Shown here piece by piece: positions 1-5,712 of a DNA stretch of 8,289 nt. A program made the translations under genes and the position numbers. This DNA is from Planctomycetaceae bacterium (GTDB lineage: Bacteria > Planctomycetota > Planctomycetia > Pirellulales > UBA1268), in NCBI GenBank assembly GCA_947453125.1, contig CANGGC010000075.1:1-8289 (forward strand), written 5' to 3'. The notes beneath the pieces were generated by a model. The model saw only the letters and a list, made by a program, of their open reading frames with translations, ran no database searches and was not told where the DNA came from. Numbering within the stretch: position 1 is the stretch's first letter; each line of letters begins with the position of its first letter.

Positions 1-2
1 AT

Positions 3-1025
3 ACGGTCGAGCACATCGCAGGCCTCAATCGCGAGGCCCGCATCCTCGCCTTGAACGCGGAGATCGAATCGGCGCGGGCCGGCGATGCCGGCGTCGCATT
101 TGGCGTGGTTGCCAAAGCGATGTCTCAGCTTTCGGAGAAGACGGGCGATTCCGCCAAGGAATTGGCCCGTGGATCGCGTGGGCTGATCCGCGAAATGCAA
201 CAGGTGACGGATGTTCTGCAGACGAAGATGCGCGGTGAGCGGCTCTCCGACATGGCGCTGACGAACATCGATCTGGTGGATCGCAATCTCTACGAGCGAT
301 CCTGCGATGTCCGCTGGTGGGCGACGGATGGAAGCGTCGTCACCGCCTTGGCGACTCCCACCGAGGAAAATCGACGCTTCGCCAGCAAGCGGCTCGGGGT
401 CATCCTCAACGCCTACACCGTCTACTTCGATCTCGTGTTGTGCGACATCGAAGGGAGGGTCGTTGCCAACGGCCGGCCGGCGAAGCATGCGGTGGCCGGC
501 ATGCGGCAGGAGCAGACCGCTTGGTTTCAGTCGGCGGTGAAAACCGAGAGCGGCGACGAGTTTGGATTTCAGTCCGTGCACCGTTCGCCCTTGGTGAACC
601 ATGAGCGGGCGCTGGTGTATTCCTGCGCTGTCCGCGAGGGGGGAGAATCGCGGGGCAGGATCCTCGGGGTCTTGGGGATCGTGTTCAACTGGGACGCCCT
701 CGGGCAGACGATTCTCGACCGCATTCCCCTGGCTCCCCGCGAGAAGCAGCGTGCCATTGCCTGCTTCCTCGATGGTGAGGGGAATGTGCTTGCCGACTAT
801 CCAGCCGGCGCCCTCAGAGACTCCTTTGACAACGCCCTGTTCCAAGGGCTGCGGCAGGGGCAGAAGAGCTACGGAGTCCATCACTTCGGTGGACGCGAGT
901 ACGTGGCTGGCTTCGCCATGTCGCCCGGCTTCGAGACGTACGCCACGGGCTGGGCGTCGCTGGTGATGGTAGCCCGTGATCTGATGTCCTCGGCGACGAT
1001 GGAAGAGCCGAAGCGGCGTGGCTGA
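3..1025 (+). CDS. Chemoreceptor-like protein: MCP signalling hairpin followed by a C-terminal Cache-like sensor (5' end missing)
   Basis: The frame is open from the left edge, so the gene begins upstream and 340 residues are visible. Counting from the codon at position 3, residues 1-45 match the tip of a methyl-accepting chemotaxis protein hairpin (ILALNAEIESARAG at 14-27, then FGVVA). A helix runs on to about residue 85. A sensor-like domain follows from about 90 to 335, opening with DRNLYERSCDVRWW and containing VLCDIEGRVVANGR and ILGVLGIVFNWD, the strand pattern of Cache/PDC domains. I recall this hairpin-then-Cache order from a family of soluble receptors in several bacterial groups; that is memory, not a search. 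No membrane segment is seen, so the protein is probably cytoplasmic. The helix after the tip is only about 60 residues, far shorter than in ordinary receptors, and no methylation-site consensus is visible. It converges on cheY and may feed the adjacent CheA. The TTG at 51 lies inside the conserved hairpin and is not the start. Confidence 0.8.
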   Translation, partial: TVEHIAGLNREARILALNAEIESARAGDAGVAFGVVAKAMSQLSEKTGDSAKELARGSRGLIREMQQVTDVLQTKMRGERLSDMALTNIDLVDRNLYERSCDVRWWATDGSVVTALATPTEENRRFASKRLGVILNAYTVYFDLVLCDIEGRVVANGRPAKHAVAGMRQEQTAWFQSAVKTESGDEFGFQSVHRSPLVNHERALVYSCAVREGGESRGRILGVLGIVFNWDALGQTILDRIPLAPREKQRAIACFLDGEGNVLADYPAGALRDSFDNALFQGLRQGQKSYGVHHFGGREYVAGFAMSPGFETYATGWASLVMVARDLMSSATMEEPKRRG

Positions 1026-1070
1026 GCCCTGCAGCGGGCACTGTATCCAGAGCCTGTGAACCCCCGGCGA

Positions 1071-1499
1071 TCAGGCCATGCGAGGCCGCGGCTCAGACGG
1101 TGCCCCGTATTTCTTGAAAAGCGACAGCAACCGCTCCTTGTCGAACGGTTTCACGACGAAGTCGAGGGCGCCCAGGGCGATGCATTCGCGCAGCTTCGCC
1201 CGCTGATCGACGGCACTGACCATCACCACTCTTGACTCTGGAGCCTCAGTGCGGAGTTGCCGCAGGGTTTCCACGCCATCGAGTTCCGGCATCACGATGT
1301 CGAGCGTGACCAGATCAGGCTCGTGTTGACGGTACAGGGCAAGCCCTTCGAGGCCATTGGTGGCCTCGGCAACGATCTCCCAGCCGGCTTCGCGGGCAAT
1401 TCCAGCGATCCGCTTGCGCATGATCGTAGCATCGTCCACAATCAGCAACCTGGGGGCCCGCAATCGACCAGTCGGCGTTTCCAAGTCAGCCTCCTTCAC
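1071..1499 (-). CDS. cheY: CheY-like single-domain response regulator
   Basis: This 142-residue protein is a receiver domain with no output domain. The acidic pair is D22/D23 (LLIVDD), the phosphoacceptor is D67 (LVTLDIVMPELDG), the switch Ser is S95 (VVMVSA) and the conserved Lys is K117 (FVVKPF). F114, three residues before the Lys, sits where E. coli CheY has Tyr106. The first 15 or so residues precede the domain, making it slightly longer than a typical CheY of about 120-130. It starts with GTG, and that start overlaps the cheD stop as GTGA. A GGAG lies 5 bases upstream, which supports this start. As the last gene of the cluster, it is the expected phosphate acceptor from CheA and substrate of CheC. 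It probably signals to the flagellar motor, but no motor gene is present here, so another output such as pili remains possible. Confidence 0.92.
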   Translation of the reverse strand: MKEADLETPTGRLRAPRLLIVDDATIMRKRIAGIAREAGWEIVAEATNGLEGLALYRQHEPDLVTLDIVMPELDGVETLRQLRTEAPESRVVMVSAVDQRAKLRECIALGALDFVVKPFDKERLLSLFKKYGAPSEPRPRMA

Positions 1500-1984
1500 A
1501 AGGTCTCCGAGCCATGCTCGGTTGTTTCGACGGTCACGGTTCCCGTGGCCACGTCGACCGCCACGCGGCGGCCGTGTTTCCCGCCACAGATGCGGCCCAC
1601 GATCTCGACGCCAAGGCCGCTGAGAATGGCCTCGAGGGCCAGAACATTCTGGTCTCCGATCGGCGTGCCTGACTGGAAGGTGAACATCGTCGCGCCGCCA
1701 ATCAGCTTTGCGGTGCAGGCTATGTCTGTCTCCCCCACAAGCTCAGCCAGTAGTCGGAGGGTTTCGGCCACGGCGGTGTCGGCATATTTCCCAGGAGCGC
1801 CCACTCGGCCCTCGGCGGCGGGCAGCATCACGTGGGCCACTCCCGCCGCCCGATGGCGCTTGGAGTAGAGCACCAGGGCCACGCAGGAGCCGACGAACGT
1901 GCGGAGAACGCCTTCGCCCTTGGCGACGCCAATCTGGCCGATGGCGATCGGCTCGCCTGTCGCTGACTTTGCTGGTGTCGTCAC
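1496..1984 (-). CDS. cheD: Chemoreceptor glutamine deamidase CheD
   Basis: CheD converts specific receptor glutamines to glutamates, adjusting receptor activity and creating methylation sites. In Bacillus-type systems it is held in check by CheC. The 162-residue protein shows the family landmarks in order: GSCV with catalytic Cys34, AHVMLP with His51, PGKYADTAV at about 64-72, KLIGGATMF at about 93-101, an IGDQN segment, and the GG..GR turn near residue 140. The Cys-to-His spacing of 17 equals that of Thermotoga CheD (Cys27/His44). Thr29 is a plausible third catalytic residue. The gene begins with GTG, overlapping the cheC stop as GTGA, and ends by overlapping the cheY start in the same way. 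The upstream Shine-Dalgarno is weak (GGAAA, 7 bases away), so translation is probably coupled to cheC. Length is normal and no key residue is missing. Confidence 0.95.
   Translation of the reverse strand: MTTPAKSATGEPIAIGQIGVAKGEGVLRTFVGSCVALVLYSKRHRAAGVAHVMLPAAEGRVGAPGKYADTAVAETLRLLAELVGETDIACTAKLIGGATMFTFQSGTPIGDQNVLALEAILSGLGVEIVGRICGGKHGRRVAVDVATGTVTVETTEHGSETL
1505..1508 (-). promoter_or_regulatory. Ribosome binding site of cheY inside the end of cheD
   Basis: The minus strand reads GGAG, 5 bases before the GTG at 1499, within the last codons of cheD. It supports the GTG start that overlaps the cheD stop rather than a later internal start. Confidence 0.5.
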
Positions 1985-2601
1985 AGAGGCGTTTCCGGAT
2001 CGGCGGGCTTCTGAGCGTAGGCTCGGAGCCCTGCGGCGTCTGGCACGAAGACGAGCCGGCAGCGGAAGGAAGTGCCAGAGATCAGGAATTCGCTGTTTGC
2101 CAGGAGGACGGTGTCGCCCAGGTGCGGCTGTTCCATGATCGCCGCTTCCATCACAGCAGCGGGGAAATCCCGAAGAAAAATCGGTGGTGAGGGAAGGATG
2201 CCGACGTCATTCTCCGGCGTGAGAATGGCGCACAGAGCGTTGAGATAGGCGCAGCCAACGATATTGGCTGTCTCGATCACGGCGGATCGCTCGAGCTCGC
2301 CCCACGTGGTGGATGATCCCTGAGGCTGTTCGAGCAGGGTGTCGGCGAGCGACAGAGCCGCGACATCCTCTGCGGCCAGCAGGAGCAGCCCGCCCACGGC
2401 CCCGCTGATTCCCATGGCGCAGCCGCAGACCGGCTCGTCTCCCGATCCGAGCACGCTCGCGGCGGATGCGATCGGGAGCATTTCCAGCCGATCGACGGAG
2501 AGGGTCACCGGCCGGCCGAGCCACTTTGCCAGGGCAGCGGATCCATCTTCAGCGCCGCGGTGGAAGGCTTCCTCGAGCATGGCCTGGTTGCGTCCGGTCA
2601 T
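1981..2601 (-). CDS. cheC: CheC-family CheY-phosphate phosphatase
   Basis: CheC hydrolyses the phosphate on CheY and binds CheD. The 206-residue protein has the two-repeat CheC layout. The second active-site helix is intact: SAVIETANIVG, with Glu110 and Asn113 in the E-x-x-N arrangement, followed by YLNAL. The matching first helix (LEEAFHRGAEDG, residues 9-20) keeps Glu11 but has His14 where the family has Asn and lacks the usual G-N-I-G-A-G. The protein therefore probably has one working site. That is tolerable, because the second site is the more active one in B. subtilis CheC. The ATG start overlaps the cheA stop (ATGA), and a GGAG lies 8 bases upstream. Its place between cheA and cheD matches the known CheC-CheD partnership. 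CheX and FliY are the alternatives, but length, repeat pattern and neighbours favour CheC. Confidence 0.88.
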   Translation of the reverse strand: MTGRNQAMLEEAFHRGAEDGSAALAKWLGRPVTLSVDRLEMLPIASAASVLGSGDEPVCGCAMGISGAVGGLLLLAAEDVAALSLADTLLEQPQGSSTTWGELERSAVIETANIVGCAYLNALCAILTPENDVGILPSPPIFLRDFPAAVMEAAIMEQPHLGDTVLLANSEFLISGTSFRCRLVFVPDAAGLRAYAQKPADPETPL

Positions 2602-4817
2602 TCGTGAGTCTCCACGGCGCTCCGCGCTCGCATGGTCATGTCGATCACCGCCGACACATCGAGCATCAGGCAGACCTCACCGTCACCCAAGATGCTGGCG
2701 CCGCCGAGCCCCCGGATCCGCTGGAAATTGTCGTCGAGCGATTTCACCACGAGATCCTGCGTGCCGAGGAGGGTCGACACCCCCGCGGCAATCGCCCGCG
2801 ATCCAGCATGGAGCACGAGCACTGCAGCAGGCTCGGCGTCAGCCACATCTCCGCCGGACCAGGTGAAAACCTGGTCCATGTTGACCAAGGGAAGGAATTC
2901 ACCACGAATGTCGCACACCCGTCGGCCACCGAGCGAGAGGATCTTTTCCTCGGCGACCGAAATGATCTCGCGGACATTTTCGACCGGTGCGGCGAAGACC
3001 GCCTGTCCCATCCTGAAGAGCATGCAGCGGGCGATGGCCAGCGTCAGCGGAAGGCGGATGACGAACGCACTGCCTTTCCCGGGGGTCGATTCAACGTCGA
3101 TCGATCCGTTCAGGGACTCGATCTTCGTACGGACGATATCCATGCCGACACCGCGGCCAGAGATATTCGAGACGGCTGTGGCGGTGCTGAAGCCGGGCTT
3201 CCAGATGAAGGCGATTAATTCTTTGGGGCTTAACGCAGCCGCCTGATCCGCGGCGATCAGCCCGCGAGAAACGGCCCGATCGCGGATGCGGTCGACATCG
3301 ATGCCGCCGCCGTCATCGCTGATCGTGATGAGGACGCTGTTGCCGCGATGGGCGGCTGACAGACGCACGGTGGCGGTCTCGGGCTTGCCCCGGCGAAGCC
3401 GAACGTCGGCCGGCTCGATGCCGTGGTCGATGGCATTGCGCACCAGATGCACCAGCGGGTCGCCGAGTTCGTCGATCATGCGCTTGTCGAGCTCGGTTTT
3501 CTCGCCGGTAAGCTCGAGCGTCACGCTTTTGCCGAGCTCACCGGCGATATCGCGAACGGAACGCTTGAACCGGTTGAACAGCGGGCCGACGGGGACCATC
3601 CGCGTGCTCAACACGCCGCGTTGCAGACTGTCGGCCACGCGGGTGAGCTGATCGACCGACTCGACCAGCTCGGCATATCGACGATGTCCCTCGTCCCACA
3701 GCCGTCCCTGCTCTTCGATCTTCTCGAGCTGCGCATTGCAGGTAGCCACCGCCCGCTCGACCGGCCCGTCGGTGGACTGGAGGATCGACTCCACGGCCTC
3801 GCGGAGGGAATACACGGCGTCGCCCGATCTCCCGCCGACCGAGGCCTTCCGGAAGAGCGGGGCCATGTCGGCGACAAGCTGGACAAAGCGGGCTCGGCTG
3901 ACGATCAGTTCACCCGCGAGGTTGAGCAGAACGTCCAGTCGATCGACGCCGACGCGCATCGTCTCCACGGCAGCCGTGCCATCCGTCGGGGCAGCGGTTG
4001 GCTGTTCGGCCGGAGGCTCGATATCAAGCTCAACCCGCTCAACGCCATCGACATCGGCGGCAATCATGATTGCCGCACCATCGGCCCCTGTCCTGAGGAC
4101 GACATCCACCCGGCGAAGCTCGGCGCGGCTGGCAAACTCCGACTGGGGGGGAACGACCTCGATCACCTTCCCGAGCTTGCCGAGCCGGGTCAGCACCAAT
4201 TCAGCCTTGATGTCTGCCATGGGCAGGCCCGCGGCAAATCGTACGCGCAGCCGCCGCAGACGCTCGCCTCCCGTTGAAAGCTCGGGCGCCGGCTCGGGCA
4301 AGGCGGCGGCAGTCGGCACGGCCACGATTTCGGCTGAGGGGGCTGCGACCGGAGGAGCAGGAAGCGTTGGCTCGGCGATCGCGTTCGACTTTGGAAGCGT
4401 GATCGGGCCGGTCTGGCCGAGTCGCTTGACGGTCTCCGTCAGATCGTTGGAGGATTCCAGCGGCTGGCCCGACCGCAGACGCTCGTTACAGTCGCGGAAA
4501 TAGTCGACGCAGCGAAGGGCCACTTCGATGGTGGGCCCGTCGATGAGAAGGGCCCCGGAACGGAGCCGTTCGAAGTGGCTCTCGAGGTGATGGGCCAAGG
4601 CCGTGATCTTGTCGAGTCCCAGCAGCGCCGCCGCACCCTTGATCGAATGGATGAGTCGGAACGACTCCGCCAGCCGGCCTGCATGGTGTGGGTCTGACTC
4701 CAGGGCGAGCAGCGCCTGCACGAACATCTCGCATTGCTCGCCCGTTTCGTCGATGTACATGCCGAGAAACTCCGCCAAGTCGTCGGCGGGAAAATCCCGG
4801 TTGTTGTCGTCGGCCAT
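2598..4817 (-). CDS. cheA: Chemotaxis histidine kinase CheA
   Basis: CheA is the cytoplasmic kinase that turns receptor state into phosphorylation of CheY. All five domains are visible in 739 residues. P1 (about 10-120) carries phospho-accepting His57 in LIHSIKGAA. After an Ala/Pro-rich linker, a P2-like domain (about 185-268) contains LRVRFAAGLPMADIKAELV. P3 dimerisation runs from about 286 to 408 (GELIVSR ... TRMVP). The P4 ATPase (about 410-590) has the N box (LVHLVRNAIDHG, His457/Asn461), G1 (DDGGGID, 501-507), an F box near 537-545, G2 (GRGVGMD, 554-560) and GKGSAF. P5, the CheW-like domain, fills 591-739. No receiver domain is attached. The P3 hairpin is about 60 residues longer than in Thermotoga CheA. 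The ATG start is 12 bases after the cheR stop, with only a weak GGA upstream. The stop overlaps cheC. Confidence 0.97.
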   Translation of the reverse strand: MADDNNRDFPADDLAEFLGMYIDETGEQCEMFVQALLALESDPHHAGRLAESFRLIHSIKGAAALLGLDKITALAHHLESHFERLRSGALLIDGPTIEVALRCVDYFRDCNERLRSGQPLESSNDLTETVKRLGQTGPITLPKSNAIAEPTLPAPPVAAPSAEIVAVPTAAALPEPAPELSTGGERLRRLRVRFAAGLPMADIKAELVLTRLGKLGKVIEVVPPQSEFASRAELRRVDVVLRTGADGAAIMIAADVDGVERVELDIEPPAEQPTAAPTDGTAAVETMRVGVDRLDVLLNLAGELIVSRARFVQLVADMAPLFRKASVGGRSGDAVYSLREAVESILQSTDGPVERAVATCNAQLEKIEEQGRLWDEGHRRYAELVESVDQLTRVADSLQRGVLSTRMVPVGPLFNRFKRSVRDIAGELGKSVTLELTGEKTELDKRMIDELGDPLVHLVRNAIDHGIEPADVRLRRGKPETATVRLSAAHRGNSVLITISDDGGGIDVDRIRDRAVSRGLIAADQAAALSPKELIAFIWKPGFSTATAVSNISGRGVGMDIVRTKIESLNGSIDVESTPGKGSAFVIRLPLTLAIARCMLFRMGQAVFAAPVENVREIISVAEEKILSLGGRRVCDIRGEFLPLVNMDQVFTWSGGDVADAEPAAVLVLHAGSRAIAAGVSTLLGTQDLVVKSLDDNFQRIRGLGGASILGDGEVCLMLDVSAVIDMTMRARSAVETHE
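2610..2613 (-). promoter_or_regulatory. Ribosome binding site of cheC inside the end of cheA
   Basis: The minus strand reads GGAG, 8 bases before the ATG at 2601, and lies within the last codons of cheA. It supports the ATGA-overlap start of cheC and suggests translation coupled to cheA. Confidence 0.5.
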
Positions 4818-4829
4818 GGATGAAATCCG

Positions 4830-5660
4830 TCAGGGCTTCCGGTACAGGAATGTCGAACACCGCTCGAGGCTGCCCAGAAAGTCATGGGCTCCGTCGGTTG
4901 TGCCCACGACCAGGAATCCGCCGCTGTGCAGGGAGTTCACCAGGTTCTTGAGCGCCACCGGCTTCGAAGCGTCATTGAAGTAAATCAAGACGTTGCGGAG
5001 AAAGATGCAGTCGAATGCCGGCTCGCGCATCGGATCGAGGAGATTGTGGCGGTGAAACTCGCACAGCCCCGCTACCGCCGGTTTGACCTTCCACGTCTCG
5101 GCGGCGGGGTCCGCCACGAAATACTTCGCCAGCCGGTCTGGAGCAACCCGCTCAACGGCCTTTGGGCCGTAGATCGCCGCGCGGGCCCGCGCCAGCGCCG
5201 CTTCGCTGATGTCACTTCCCACCACCCGCAGCGACCAGCCTGCCAGTTGCGATCCTCGCTCTGCCAGGCAGATGGCCAGCGAATAGGCCTCCTCACCGCT
5301 GCTGCACGCAGCCGACCAGACCCGCAGAGACTGCTGGCGGTGCCCGGCAGCCGCTCGTGCGATGGCCCCCTCGAGAAAAGAGCCGGCGAACCAGTCGAGA
5401 TGGTCTGATGTGCGGAAGAAGTGGGTTTCGTTCGTGGTGATGCAGTCGATGAAGTGTCCGAGTTCGCCGGGGAGCTTTGCTTCGCTCAGCAGGCTGTAGT
5501 AGACATCGAAAGAATCGAGTCCCCGCTCGCGGAGGCGGCGGCGGATGCGATTGCTGAGGAGGGCCACCTTGGTGTCCTGCGTCCAGATTCCGGTGTGCTG
5601 ATGGATGAACGCCTGGAACAGCTTGAATTGGGGGGGCGTCAACGTGATCAAGCCGGACAC
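4830..5660 (-). CDS. cheR: Chemoreceptor glutamate methyltransferase CheR
   Basis: CheR transfers methyl groups from S-adenosylmethionine to receptor glutamates. Counting from the ATG at 5666, the all-helical N-terminal domain ends in the hallmark TTNETHFFR (77-85). The SAM-binding fold follows, with VWSAACSSGEEAYSLA (116-131), the acidic GSDIS (150-154), HNLLD (207-211) and FLRNVLIYF (222-230). Length (276-278 residues) is normal for the family and no TPR extension is attached. I place the start at the GTG at 5660: a strong GGGAGGA ends 6 bases before it but directly abuts the in-frame ATG at 5666, which is too close for normal initiation. Near the C terminus, where CheR proteins usually have G-H-S-E, this one has G-T-T-D (residues 255-258). 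It lies between the receptor gene and cheA. Its partner esterase CheB is not in view. Confidence 0.96.
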   Translation of the reverse strand: MSGLITLTPPQFKLFQAFIHQHTGIWTQDTKVALLSNRIRRRLRERGLDSFDVYYSLLSEAKLPGELGHFIDCITTNETHFFRTSDHLDWFAGSFLEGAIARAAAGHRQQSLRVWSAACSSGEEAYSLAICLAERGSQLAGWSLRVVGSDISEAALARARAAIYGPKAVERVAPDRLAKYFVADPAAETWKVKPAVAGLCEFHRHNLLDPMREPAFDCIFLRNVLIYFNDASKPVALKNLVNSLHSGGFLVVGTTDGAHDFLGSLERCSTFLYRKP

Positions 5661-5666
5661 AGGCAT

Positions 5667-5673
5667 TCCTCCC
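5667..5673 (-). promoter_or_regulatory. Ribosome binding site of cheR (decides the start)
   Basis: The minus strand reads GGGAGGA here. It ends immediately before an ATG at 5666 and 6 bases before a GTG at 5660. Normal spacing favours the GTG. This is the strongest Shine-Dalgarno I see in the window. Its first three G bases also form part of an inverted repeat. Confidence 0.6.
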
Positions 5674-5692
5674 GAAGCGTCGTGAATTCGGG
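5671..5692 (-). promoter_or_regulatory. Small inverted repeat overlapping the cheR ribosome binding site
   Basis: On the minus strand CCCGAA (5692-5687) is followed after 10 bases by its exact complement TTCGGG (5676-5671). The right arm supplies the first three bases of the GGGAGGA ribosome binding site. The transcript could fold a 6-base-pair hairpin in the gap between the receptor gene and cheR, partly covering the site. There is no T-tract, so it is not an intrinsic terminator. A six-base repeat can arise by chance, so a regulatory role is only a suggestion. Confidence 0.25.
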
Positions 5693-5712
5693 GCTGTGGT
5701 GAACGGCCGATC

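Noticed and set aside
51..53. TTG as the start of the left-edge receptor
   Set aside because: The frame is open upstream to the window edge, and the residues just before it belong to the conserved hairpin tip, so the gene starts outside the window.
1026..1076. Possible bidirectional terminator between the converging genes (GCCC/GGGC at 1026-1039; GCCTG/CAGGC at 1052-1076)
   Set aside because: The stems are only 4-5 base pairs, one has a 15-base loop and part of it lies in cheY, and there is no T-tract on either strand. Convergent genes often have a terminator here, but these bases do not support one.
2466..4277. Long open frames on the plus strand opposite cheA (about 250 and 284 codons)
   Set aside because: They lie antisense to cheA, which shows every kinase motif. 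Their translations look low-complexity with no recognisable domain, as expected from shadow frames in GC-rich DNA.
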